Shown here in pieces: positions 1 to 10,672 of a DNA stretch of 64,000 nucleotides. Both the position numbers and the translations under genes were made by a program. The DNA lies in assembly GCF_018691265.1 (NCBI RefSeq), contig NW_024881327.1:20639936-20703935 (forward strand), in the 5' to 3' direction. This DNA is from Tyto alba. Its lineage: Eukaryota; Chordata; Aves; Strigiformes; Tytonidae. The notes under the pieces were generated by a model. It worked only from the letters and a program-made list of their open reading frames with translations. It did not search any database and was not told the origin of the DNA. Position 1 is the first letter of the stretch; every line of letters begins with the position of its first letter.

Positions 1-3000
1 ATGTAGTAGTGCGCAATTAAAATGAGAGCAAAAGAAAGTGTGTAAAGCTAACTCCATGCACACAAGTCCTACTTTTATTTACAGTTTGAACCGCAGAGGG
101 CAGCAAACAAAAAGAAACTGAGCACTAAAGTCTGCAAGCTGACTGCTGCCTGGCAGCTCGAAAGAGGCCTCTGCATTCTCTGTGCTACCAAGATCAATAA
201 ACAGGCAATTGATTTCTCTTGGTTTTTAGATTCAATTTTGATGATGAACCTTTTTCTATTATCTCCCCTTCTAATAGACGTAAAATGAACAAACCATTTT
301 GACTTGAAATACTGAACTTGGCATGGTCTCACAAAGTATCTCCTAAACTGCTTGAATAGAAAGTAAAAGCAATGAAGTAAATTCCCTTTTTATGACTTGT
401 CAGTCAAACCAAGTCATGTTCCTATACTCCATCCCTCATCTAGTCCTTCAGTAACATTTTCATTACTTGTTGAAAATACACTACTGAAGTCCAGTAAGTA
501 ACCTCACTCATTTTGCCATTTACATCAGATGGTCAACACAGCACTGCATCAACATACTCAAGTATAGAACACTGTAATTTAAAAAAAAAAATTACATCTG
601 TAGTGTTGCATGCAGCTTTGCCTGGGCTTGACCTGATATACACAAATAGACACAGGTAATATAATATTCACAGGTAACAACCAAAAATGTGCATTTAAAC
701 TGGTGATTTAAATGGTTCTCATATGATCTGCATGGTCAAAACAACATTTTGCATTTGTAAGTTCAGAAACCATACTCAGGCCTGTTTGGAACAATGAGCT
801 CATATCTGTTGTAAATTTGGCTCTGGCATTTTATTAGTTCTTAAAGAGTTTGCTTTTGCTTTTTTCTTTTCTTAGACTACTTTAAAATAGCTGTTGTAGT
901 TCCAAGTCCACTACCAGATTGACTTAGTCTCTCCATGTCTTTATAAGAAGACATATTTTTAAATGTCATATCAAAACATATCTATATGCAGAATTTCTGA
1001 TTTCTTTTGAAAACACGCTGAAAAAATCTTTTTAGTTGACAAAGTGTCACTCAAGTAACTCAACTAATACTGAGCAGAATATTTTGATGGCAAGCTGAAG
1101 ATGTCACAGGTGACCAGACTTGTATATTCTAAAGAAAATTTCAAATTTTACACTACAGTAAAAAAAAAATCCAAACCCAACAGATGTATGTTATGGTACA
1201 AGCCCAGTCTATTTCTAGTATTTGACAAAACAGCAGTGCTTTTAATTTATTCTGATTATTAAATCCTCTTGCATATAAACTCAGTAGAAAATTTGTATAC
1301 TGAACGCATATAAAAAAATCTAAACCTAAAATTTAACTTGACACTTTTCTGTGTACTTTCATGCTTAGACTAAAACACCTAATGAAAAAAAGGGGCATCT
1401 ATTGCTTGTAACAATTTTACAGTCCTTCTTTACAGGAACACTAAGATTTTTCCTTACTTGCTTACTGCAGAAACAGAGAAATGTGCATGTAAGAAGGAAC
1501 TACATCACATTTATAAGGTTGAAATTAGTAAAGAATAAACATTTAACTTCATATTCATATGAGTAAGATTAAATTATTACACTGCAATTTACTTATTCAC
1601 TGAAAGTAAACATCCATTTTAAGAAACACATCCATGGTTCAGATGGTATTAGAGAAAAAGAAGAGCATTACTGAATTGCAGACACTGGAGATGGAAACAT
1701 CAGAACAATTTATATACTACCTTATCAGTGCTATGTTATTAGAAGAAATGGTAACATTTTATGGGTTTATTGAAATAGGAAAAAAGGAGCTGCCACATCA
1801 TTGCTTGGAAGACAGCTTAATGTCGCTTCCTTTTAGATGTAATCTCAAAGGGCCAATCTCAAACCTCTCCTTTTTGTTGATGTTTTATACTCTTACAAGA
1901 TCAAATTACAGAAGAAAAAACGTTAATTTCCTGTTTCATGACTGAAGGCTGCTACATGATACTGCAACTTGAAATTACACACATCTTTTTGTATTAATAA
2001 CAAAGATAATCATTTATCCCTAACCAATCTGTCCATTTGATGTTTATTCCTAGGTAATTTTTTTTTTTAGGCTTATTATTTCTCACATTCTTTTGACCTA
2101 CTGAATGAGGATCTGCTGAATAATATTCCCACTAGATGTTATTTTTACGTTGAATCTCATTTTATTATATTCTTCCCATGTTTCTAATCTCCACATTAAT
2201 CACAACTAGTTCCAATGTAGTACCTACCTCAATAGAGGAAATGTTGATCTTTCAAACCTCATCTGTCCTGTTTATTATTATATAAGGTAGCTGTAAATAT
2301 TTTTTTTCCTCCCCCAGATTATTTTGCCATCAAAACTGCAATCATGTAGACATGGAAATGATTAAATTTAGCAAAAAATTTTAAGATTTGGAGTGTTGGA
2401 GAAACTCACTTTGCCTTGTTTTTGACAAAAAAAATAAAGTAGAAATTTCTAGTTCAGATGCTATAAATGTCCATATTTTACATTATTAACTATTTATTTT
2501 TATATTCCACATTTTGATTAAAATTTTCTTTCAGTATCATCAGAACAATTTTTCAGACATTAAAAATCAAATCTTTTCAGATTATCTAGATGAAAGACTT
2601 AACTCATTCAATACTGACACAGTTGAGAATTTGGAATTTTCATATGATTTTGGAACTACTGCATTGTTTTCAGGTGTCAGCTTTTCCTACACAGAAAAAA
2701 ATCTTTTGACCTACTCTGTTGAGCATCCTTTAGGAAGCTGTTTTACTTCCAATGAACAGAAGGAAAGCAAACACTTTACTGTAACCAAATCTTTTTCTCT
2801 TTGTAGCATGTTCCAAAGGAAGTATCTAAATACATAAAAATAAACATCATCTTTATCAACAGCAGAAATTCTAGACTGATAAAACTGTGATAGCTTGTTT
2901 CAACTATTTTTATATCAGTTAATAACATTACACCAGTCTCAGCACAACTTTCATCTCTCGTATTCTACATTAAATCTCATTTTCCAATCTTTTACAGCTC

Positions 3001-4846
3001 TGAATCATACATAAAAAATCTCTCCATTCCATCAACGAATATTATTTCCTCATCTTTTAAAATTTATTCTACAAAGATATGTTTCTTTATACTTACATCA
3101 GCTAAATCTAAATTTCTAGTCTAAACTTCAGATGATAAAGTGTGATCTTGCCCTTGACTGGTGCTGCTCAGTAAGTACAACATGGCTAAAGCTTTTTTGC
3201 ATAAAAATATTTTAAGGACCAAACCAAGCTCAAAATCCAACCTCCTGATTGAGAACATCAAAAATAAAATGCATAAACAAGTTAAAAGGATTCAGAAGCG
3301 GTCAGCAAAGCTCACTTTTTTGACATTTAATTAGTTTGATAAAATTGAAAAATTGTATCTGTGATCATACTAATCATCACTGCAATTCCGATATTAATTC
3401 TTTTTTTTCACATTACATTAGTAGAAAATGTAATTTATTACAAAAGTGAGGCCATTCTTGAACCACCACCACCGTAAATTTCTTATTTTTAACTTGAATC
3501 TGCTGTTATTCTCTGGCATTGTGAAGGCTGGTAAGTGACCTCAGTGTGTGTAATGCAGCCATGGCAATCAAAACAGAGCTCAGAACAAATGTCATCACTT
3601 TTAAGTTCATCTTCACAATAAATACTAAATCTCATTTCATTATATTGATTAATTAGCAGTTCCTGTAGAAATGCCAATTTCCTCTTTGAAAAATGCATCA
3701 GTTTTGCAAGAACTTAATTTCACAGAAAACCAGTTTAGTATTTTCCAGTTAACAAAACTGATATTCCTGCGAAGATCACAAAAACACAAGGGAAAGGTGC
3801 TTAGTACAGGTTTTTCACACTGTTGACATACTACATATTCTGGAATTCAATTATTTGCTTAGTTTATTTTAAGTTAGTAAAATAAATTCTGTGAACAAGC
3901 ATGTAATACAGTAATACAGAAGCAAATAATAATCCAGTACTGATTACAGAAATCCCTTCTTTAAAACTGGATTCCCTCAACCATTTCAGCCTTGAAGTAA
4001 AAGACCAAGAAAAGAAAATATTGACACTCATACATAGCAGTTTTTCTAAAATAAGAAAGCATTGAGATAGCGCAAAGGTAAATCAGAAAAGGTGGGTGAA
4101 TGTGTCTTTCAGCAAACAAAAACTTCTGTTAGTGGTAATTTTGCATGCATTAAGCATAGCTTTATCAGACGTGCTTGTGAAAAATTCCACAACAGCAATC
4201 ATGATTCAGAAATCAGGAATAAAGACTTCTAACTATGTGCTAATGTACATCAGTAACCACAAAGTAATTGAGGCTGGAAGAGCCCTCCAGAGGTCATCTA
4301 GTCCAACGTCCTTCTAAAAGCAGGTGTAATCAGATCAGGTTGCTCATGGCTGTGTCCAGGTGAGTCTTGAACACCTCCAGAAATGGAGATTCCACAGGCT
4401 CTCTGGGCATCCTTGACCAGTATTTGATCAAAATCTCCTTATGTGTATAATTAGGTGCACCCTGAATATGCAAATAGCTTATTTTTATGCATTAATTAAT
4501 CAGATCTCATATGTGCTGTTAATACAACTGAAAATGACTGCTGGAGATGCATGCCAATTAGAAATAGCAGCTTCCATTATTTCACAGTTCTGCTCATCAT
4601 CTATTAGGTTTGCACAGTGGTGATTTGATTTCTTGGAAATACCAGAAGATCTAAGTTTAGCGCATAAGCCAAACCTACATTTTCAACCCAACCATCAGGA
4701 AACACCAAAGACAAATTGCTGCAAAATCACATTTGAAAAAGGTCCTTCAATATTCATCTAAGTATTTATAATCAGTAGTAAATAATAAAAAGATGACCTC
4801 TCATCAAACCTCTTACTGCATTACCCATTTCACTTATGTGTCTTAC
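1..4846 (-). other. SORBS2: SORBS2 intron downstream of the SoHo exon
   Basis: Apart from the CR1 piece I see no exon here. The mammalian exon that follows HERP (starting ASLYQSS) is not recognisable, so it should lie beyond coordinate 1. Confidence 0.8.
4269..4438 (-). mobile_element. 5'-truncated CR1-type LINE fragment
   Basis: The plus strand reads GAGGCTGGAAGAGCCCTCC, AGGTCATCTAGTCCAACG, then AGGTTGCTCATGGCTGTGTC and CTCTGGGCATCC. This is the complement of the 3' part of avian CR1 as I remember it, so the element is inserted in minus orientation. It is diverged and lacks the 5' portion, as most CR1 copies do. It lies in the intron downstream of the SoHo exon. Confidence 0.88.
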
Positions 4847-4961
4847 CGGTCTTTCATGTTCAAGGATGGATGACTTTCCTGGCTCATATTCAAAAATACT
4901 TCTTGGTTCAGAACGGAACTTGCGGGTATCTACCTTTCTGTCAGGGGGATCCCAGTCATTT
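4847..4961 (-). CDS. SORBS2: SORBS2 coding exon, core of the SoHo domain
   Basis: This exon encodes the core of the sorbin homology (SoHo) domain, which in the SORBS family binds membrane-raft proteins such as flotillin and anchors the scaffold near the cortical actin cytoskeleton. The translation contains [14 protein letters not shown] followed by [18 protein letters not shown], almost identical to mammalian SORBS2 as I remember it (SORBS1 has SIYEYQPGKSS instead). The acceptor reads TTATTTAG|A and the donor CCG|GTAAGA. The exon is 115 nt: one base completes a codon opened in the exon at 8048-8234 (AA|A, Lys), then 38 full codons follow, so it ends in phase 0. It is the last SORBS2 exon in the window; the SH3 exons must lie beyond coordinate 1. 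Confidence 0.96.
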
Positions 4962-5970
4962 CTAAATAACAAATACAAGCAACTGAGTTAATTTACTGTC
5001 ATCGCCATCTGCTTTACAGCTCTGTGCAAGAGAAATATGAAAAAACAAATGAATTTCAGTATGGTTTCTCTTTCCAGATTTCAGTTGTGAAAATGTCTGG
5101 CCTAGCATCCCAATGTTTTAACCACTGTATCATCTTAACCAGTTTACAGCAGGTATACTCAGTACAGCAGGAAAAATACTAGAGATGCTCAGCCTATATT
5201 TGTTGTAACTGGTAGACCAGTTTAAAAACTTCTCTGACATACTGTGTCAAAATACCATGACAAGCCTTCTCAAATTGCAAATTTACTGTACTTGTTTTAT
5301 GCACTATACTAATATAGGCAAGTGGTAGATATTTTTGTCATCACACAATATGATAGTAAGCCCATAATCAAAAAGTTACAAAATTTTCTGAGACAAAAAA
5401 TGAGGCATTATTTTAAAAGACAGTGTGAAAATCTAATAGATGCTCTTTATGCTGATCTGTATTAGAACTCCTCCTGAACATCCTTATAAGCAGTATGCTG
5501 TTTCTTTGGAAATCTGAATAAACAAAGACAAGAATTTGGCAGCGGACTTTGGGACAGAAATGTATCCATTTTCTGTATAGTTATAAATTTGCTTTCAATT
5601 TAATAGTGCTATGCAAAGAAGAAAAAGTAAGTCCTACTACTATACTTTTTCAGTCATTTACCATGTTGTATTAATAGCTACCTATACATTTTGGGGGGAT
5701 AGCTAGCTAGTTACTATCGCAGTGAGAGCTACCTTTTCATGGCAGTTTTTGTAGTCACTGCCTACACCACATATGGAAAACTGTAGTTAACACATCTTTT
5801 TATTTAGTTCTGTGTAAAATGACCCACTGGTAACTCAAAGAATGGGGGAAAGGAAAGGGAAAATACTATCAGCTATTGTCTGTATTTACAGTAAGAAAGA
5901 GCATACACTGATTAAATTCTATCAGTTCTATCAGCCTTTCTGATGTGACTTGGTTTGATGTGACCTGACG

Positions 5971-5993
5971 TAAGGCACATGTCACGTGCCTTA
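5971..5993. repeat. Inverted repeat around a CACGTG E-box
   Basis: Arms TAAGGCAC (5971-5978) and GTGCCTTA (5986-5993) are perfect complements with a 7-nt spacer. They overlap a palindromic CACGTG (5983-5988). It is intronic; a regulatory role is only a possibility. Confidence 0.6.
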
Positions 5994-7207
5994 AAATAAT
6001 CTATGGAGTAGCTTTTGTTTACAGTATGTTTGTGAGTGCAATTTCTGGGATACAGACACCTCTATTTATAAAATGCCCTACATTTCAAGGGAAGTAGTTC
6101 TACAGGGCTTTATTGTTTATTTTCCCTGACAAAAAAAAATTAATTTCAGAGGAGAAAAGGTTGTATTTTTTGGGAATGAACAGGAAAAATGGAAATGTTC
6201 TGATCAAGTTGCATTATACTGCAAGTCACTGAAAAAGAAAGGATGCTACTGAAATTCTGATTCACGCTCAGTTCACCTAATTTACAGCGTTTAGCCTGTA
6301 ATCCCTTATGGACTATATTTTTGAGCCCAACTGTTAATGCAAACCATATCTTGCCTCCCAGCTATGAAACTGTGATACATGTGGACCTAAGCCTCTTATG
6401 TGAGATTTCAAAAACTCAGGATTTATAAGTAATTAAAAAAAGAATCTCCCAATGGCAGGAAAAGATTGATGAGCTATAGCTGTCAGCAGCAGTCAAAGCA
6501 TAACCAACGTATTTGGCATCCCCTGGCTTGGAGAACATAGATTTCCACTGCCTGTCTTATCATGCAGGAGATTAAAGGGAGAGACTAAACTTCCAAATTC
6601 AGTGCTGAAACAGTTATTTTCAAACTTGACAAAAGGAACTGCAACAGGCCTCAGTTTCTGTGACCAAGGCATTTGGCCTAGCACAGGATGATGACTCACA
6701 TAACTTCAGAGATCAAAGCTAAGCAGATCCACATTTTGGTGCCTTGATAACAAAATCTACACTTCTGTATGACTTGCTAGCAAAGTTCAAACCTCAGGAC
6801 CTTTGGGAGGTAGCCCAACTCTAACTCCTAGCATTTCCTCTTGACAACCTGCCCTCAGCAACAGGAGTAGCCAAAATCAGTAACAATCGAGCAGCCTCAT
6901 TTTCCTCTGCAATACATTTATCTGCTGGATTACCTTTCAGATTTCTACTATCTACAAATTTTTCAAAAACCTATAGTCACAGTCTTAACTTTAAACATTT
7001 AGTACGGTCTTTTCTCATAATATTTTATTCAAACTGCAAATTATTTGAAACTGTTTAATATAATTCAATTTCTACATATAAAAATGATTACAATGTCAGT
7101 CCAAGCTGACAAAAATGGGCAAATTCTATTCTGCTACTTCAGTGTAACCAAGAGAGGTGGGCTCGTAGCCACAAATGGAACAAAAAATGACCCTTTTCTT
7201 AGATAAA

Positions 7208-7247
7208 ATATATACACACATACAGACAGACACACACACACACATAA
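7208..7247. repeat. CA/TA-rich microsatellite
   Basis: A run of ATATATACACACATACAGAC followed by uninterrupted CA dinucleotides. This is ordinary simple repeat in an intron. Confidence 0.9.
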
Positions 7248-8047
7248 ATGAATAAGAACATAATATTATATTTGCATGTAGTATTCATTAATCTAAACAC
7301 TAAAGAAAATGCTTTTTACTTGAGCTAGTAGCTACCGATATGCGGAAGAACCTATAGAGTTTGTGTGCAGGGCACTTTGCATGGTTTTATCAGAAGGATA
7401 AGCATTTCTTTCCTGAGTTATTAAGTATTAATTTTTCCCATACAGGACTCTAACAACTGGGACCTGGTTTTGTGCAGCAAGTTTGAAGCTGGAAAACCAT
7501 GAGAAATCTGTAATGCCTCTTTAATCTGTAAACACCTTCTTGGTCTACCAAAATGGAGGCAGAGATTGAAAAAATGGGGATATAAAGCATTTTGGACCTC
7601 TGGGAAAAAGTGGGTTGACTGGTACACTCTTACAGTTTTGCTCTTCCTTGAATTTCAATTGATATCATCTTTTAGATCCTTTCTCTTTGCTACTGGATGC
7701 CATAAATTGCCAGTCCTACTCAAAGACTAACTATGCAAGACAGCTGCTAAAGCACAGATTGTTCTGAAACAGGACAAGCAGGACAATCCCGCTAATAAGA
7801 ATTAAAATCTTAAATGCTCATGGTGGTATCACCTGTAAGAATAAGCACTTCTTTAACATGTTGAAGAAACGGCAGCACCACACGATGCCCACACTACTGA
7901 TGAAGACTACCCCTCATCACCTGACTGTGCCTTGAATAAAGCCCTTGAAGTCATATTATTCTATAGCTGCTATTTTATCCTTTGTGGTATCCTGTAATTG
8001 GATTACTTTAGATACCAAGAACACTTTTTGAAAATATGCTAACTTAC

Positions 8048-8234
8048 TTTTCTGGTGTAGACCTTTCCCTCAGACGATGTGGTGGTACTGGAGGTGGCAC
8101 ATGTGGAGGTGGTAAAGGGGATGAGACCTTAAAGACATCAGAGCTACTGTCAGAAGCGCTTTTAGACAATGGTCTGTACGTCTGCGTCTTTGCAGCTGGG
8201 TGTGCCTGAGCAGAGAAGGATGGGCTGTAGCTAC
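8048..8234 (-). CDS. SORBS2: SORBS2 coding exon, proline-rich segment before SoHo
   Basis: The 187-nt exon encodes SYSPSFSAQ, then [15 protein letters not shown], a serine-rich stretch, and a proline-rich run ([13 protein letters not shown]) ending in RSTPEK. The order and wording match the segment just before the SoHo core in mammalian SORBS2. The proline run is a plausible SH3 or EVH1 ligand (inference). The acceptor is ATATTAG|GT and the donor GAAAA|GTAAGT. It starts with two bases completing a Gly codon (G|GT) from the 45-nt exon at 9451-9495 and ends two bases into a Lys codon completed at 4961. Confidence 0.96.
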
Positions 8235-9450
8235 CTAATATAAAACAAAATCAAAAATAGTCAGAGCATGAGAATGAGCTTTAATAAAACACAACACAGA
8301 ATGCTACAAGAAACCCACAGTTACTCAGTAAACTTGCAAGGTTACAAAACAGTGTAAATGCATTTTAAAAAGTACATTGCTATATACCATGTAGTTCATT
8401 AAAGTACTTTTTATATATTTATATATAAAACTACAAGCACACAGATAAAGTGCAGTATAGTTAAAATCAACTAATGATTAATCTGAGGGGGGAGAAGTTA
8501 ATGGCTATATATATATCCATCAGAGCTGTAAATGACAGCCTGTCATTAATTCCCAGGCTCACCCTGCCTCTCAGTTGTTCTATATTCAGAAGGAAGAGAA
8601 GAGGCAGGAAATGCACATTTTTAAAAATTTTTTAATAATTACTGTTAGTGTGGGACAACAAGGCAATAGCATATCTTGAAGAGGAACACAAGAGTCTAAA
8701 GAGATCTCGAACAACTGAGACACAAAAATGCTCTCAACAGTACAGAGAAAGGCAGTATGAGAGCATGTCAAATGCAAGAAACTCTGAAATGGAAGAATTT
8801 TGAATGGCATTTTTGCATAAGACACTGTTTTTTTTTTTTTGCACATATAGTCTATTCATATTTTCTTTTTTGTTTTTGTAAATAATTTTACCACATGGTT
8901 ATAATCTTCTGAAAGACACAACAATTATATATCTTAGATGAATATGTCTTTTTTGCAGATAAATAACATCAACACCAGTGCCTATAGCAGAAATGATCAT
9001 AAATATATTAGGCAAAAATCTATTAGGCAGTCTTACTGCATATTTTAAAAGGTGTTTTCAAGTACATTTTTTTTGTCTTTCCATGTCAGTAATTAGCATT
9101 TGTACTTCCACACAGTAGTTCCCCTTTCATTTTGATAAGGAAAGACTGTGTTACTCACAATCACTAGTGAAAATAAACACAATCTAATCAATAAACTACA
9201 GTGTTACAGTGTATCTCATCTGCCATAAGAGGCCTACAGCTGCAATCCATTTCTGTGGTAAGAATGAAACAAAATTCAAAGTTTGTTTCATTTGGGAAAA
9301 AAGGCATGAAAAAAACACCAATTGAGATCAAACAAGATCATAAAAACGGTTTATATAATCATTATAAAAGCAAGCATGAGTAGTTAACTACCCCTGCTAC
9401 TTGCTGACATTAACAAAAGACTCATTTTGAAGTGAGGGATTAATTCCTAC
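8235..9450 (-). other. SORBS2: SORBS2 intron
   Basis: An 1.2-kb intron with a short TA-rich run near 8505. A 17-nt exon-like string at 8563-8579 is discussed among rejected items. Confidence 0.85.
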
Positions 9451-9495
9451 CAGTACTGTATGCATAGGCAGTATTATACATGTCCGTGTCGTCAT
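9451..9495 (-). CDS. SORBS2: SORBS2 45-nt coding exon (DDTDMYNT)
   Basis: This short exon encodes DDTDMYNTAYAYSTG. It matches the DDTDMYNTPYTYNAG motif that I remember in SORBS2 (and, nearly so, in SORBS1). The acceptor CTTTTTATAG|AT and donor ACTG|GTAGGA are both good. Phase: two bases (AT) complete Asp from the upstream exon's final G, and the last G joins GT of the next exon to make Gly. At 45 nt it is frame-preserving and could be skipped. The function of the motif is not known to me. Confidence 0.93.
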
Positions 9496-9736
9496 CTATA
9501 AAAAGAAATACACATGTTACAGTAGTGAAATATGTGTCAGTTTATCCCAGCAAAGCAGCTTTGGTTTTGCAAATACAAACAGAAGACTGGTAGGCAATCA
9601 AGTGCTATATTTATTTTCCTCATCTCACAGGTGTTTTCTGAAGACTCTCTTCCCATTATACTTACTGTAGGCTATTTTTACCATCTTATTGGTAAAATGG
9701 CATCTTCTGGTCATGTCACCCATATTATGTACTTAC

Positions 9737-9820
9737 CGGTTAGCACCGAATCGCAAATTACAGCTTTTTGTCTGTTTTTCTCCATTCCCCAAACTCGATT
9801 TCTTCCTTTTGTCATCTCTC
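9737..9820 (-). CDS. SORBS2: Predicted SORBS2 84-nt cassette exon (or ATG-bearing first exon)
   Basis: I do not recognise this peptide from mammalian SORBS2, but the splice signals are convincing. The donor is ACCG|GTAAGT, nearly consensus, and the acceptor is TCTAGTACAG|GA. The frame set by the neighbours is open: two bases (GA) plus the upstream G give Gly, followed by EMTKGRNRVWGMEKNRQK, then AVICDSVLT, with a final G that joins AT of the 45-nt exon to give Asp. The 84-nt length preserves the frame. Five CpGs occur within about 60 nt of a CpG-poor intron, which suggests constraint. The in-frame ATG at 9815 could also serve as a start if transcription began nearby. The acceptor's pyrimidine tract is weak, so inclusion may be tissue-restricted. 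Confidence 0.55.
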
Positions 9821-10605
9821 CTGTACTAGAGACTATTAAGTTGTTGTTTCAACCACAAAAAGCAACCACAAATATCTACTATGTGACTAGTGTTCAAAAT
9901 AGATTTTGTAAGCCAAAATTTTTCTGCTTACATTCTTTATTCTCCCACTAACATTCTGTGTGTGACCATACTGAATGCAAGCTCTACCTCAAACAAATAA
10001 AATCTCCTTCCTTCCAGAGGTGTAATGAGCATAATTGCCATTTATACAGTTTCTTGACATCCTTGCTGACAATCATGATAAAAGACGTTAACTCTAAAGC
10101 TAGTAATGTCACCAAAGCTCCATTTCAGCAAAACCAGATAAGACATTTTATGAAGAAAATTCAATTCAGACAGAAAATGTATCCTCAAAACAGCCTATTT
10201 ACTAGCCCATGCTGTACTAACACATGAGATGTCCAAAAGAAAGCTGGTATGGTATGAGATTTACAGTGGCCAATTTCTCATCCCTCAAACTGGAGATGAG
10301 GATCACTTCACTGAACTCCCCAATGACACGGAATCATAATGGTTGCGTATCTATCTTAATAATCTGACTTTAATTTTTATTTACTTTTAGTTAATAAAAT
10401 AAACCCACTAGAAATTTTCAGTGTTTAGCAGAGGAAAATAGTGCTCTCTGCAGTAAAATCTATCATTGAATTTAACCGTTTGATTTGATTCATTTTCCAA
10501 CACTTGGTGAACACTTGTATTTTCACATAGTAGACAATCAAAATGCAGAAAAGTGCATTTTTAATACCACTGAGAACAACCCAACCAAGACAAAAGCATA
10601 CTTAC
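9821..10605 (-). other. SORBS2: SORBS2 intron upstream of the 84-nt cassette
   Basis: No further exon is seen. The 5' end is the consensus-like donor CCTG|GTAAG at 10605. Confidence 0.8.
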
Positions 10606-10672
10606 CAGGCTTATGAACCATATGGATTTGCTTGAACATTGTCTTGTACCAATCCTTTGGCCTGTCAACTGT
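10606..10672 (-). CDS. SORBS2: SORBS2 coding exon ([20 protein letters not shown])
   Basis: The 67-nt exon encodes [20 protein letters not shown] followed by KP, a block I recall as essentially invariant between SORBS1 and SORBS2. The acceptor is TATTTAG|ACA and the donor CCTG|GTAAG. It starts on a codon boundary and leaves one G at its 3' end. Because it starts in phase 0 it can accept either the full-length upstream exon (15866-16041) or the short internal first exon (15015-15038). It is thus the first exon shared by the long and short isoform families. Confidence 0.96.

Larger units (their letters stand above)
4962..8047 (-). other. SORBS2: SORBS2 intron
   Basis: AT-rich. It holds the E-box inverted repeat and a CA microsatellite; nothing else is supported. 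Confidence 0.85.

Noticed and set aside
3489..3698. 69-codon minus-strand frame rich in Cys and His near the SoHo exon
   Set aside because: I checked whether it could be the long neuronal exon of SORBS2; the residues do not match what I recall and no acceptor or donor fits.
8563..8579. 17-nt exon-like string with a strong pyrimidine tract (CTTCTCTTCCTTCTGAATATAG) and donor GGCAGG|GTGAGC
   Set aside because: 17 nt would shift the SORBS2 frame just before the SoHo exons. It could be a decoy or poison exon, but there is no positive support.
9532..9951. 139-codon open frame on the plus strand
   Set aside because: No recognisable domain; it runs antisense to the predicted 84-nt cassette and through intron sequence.
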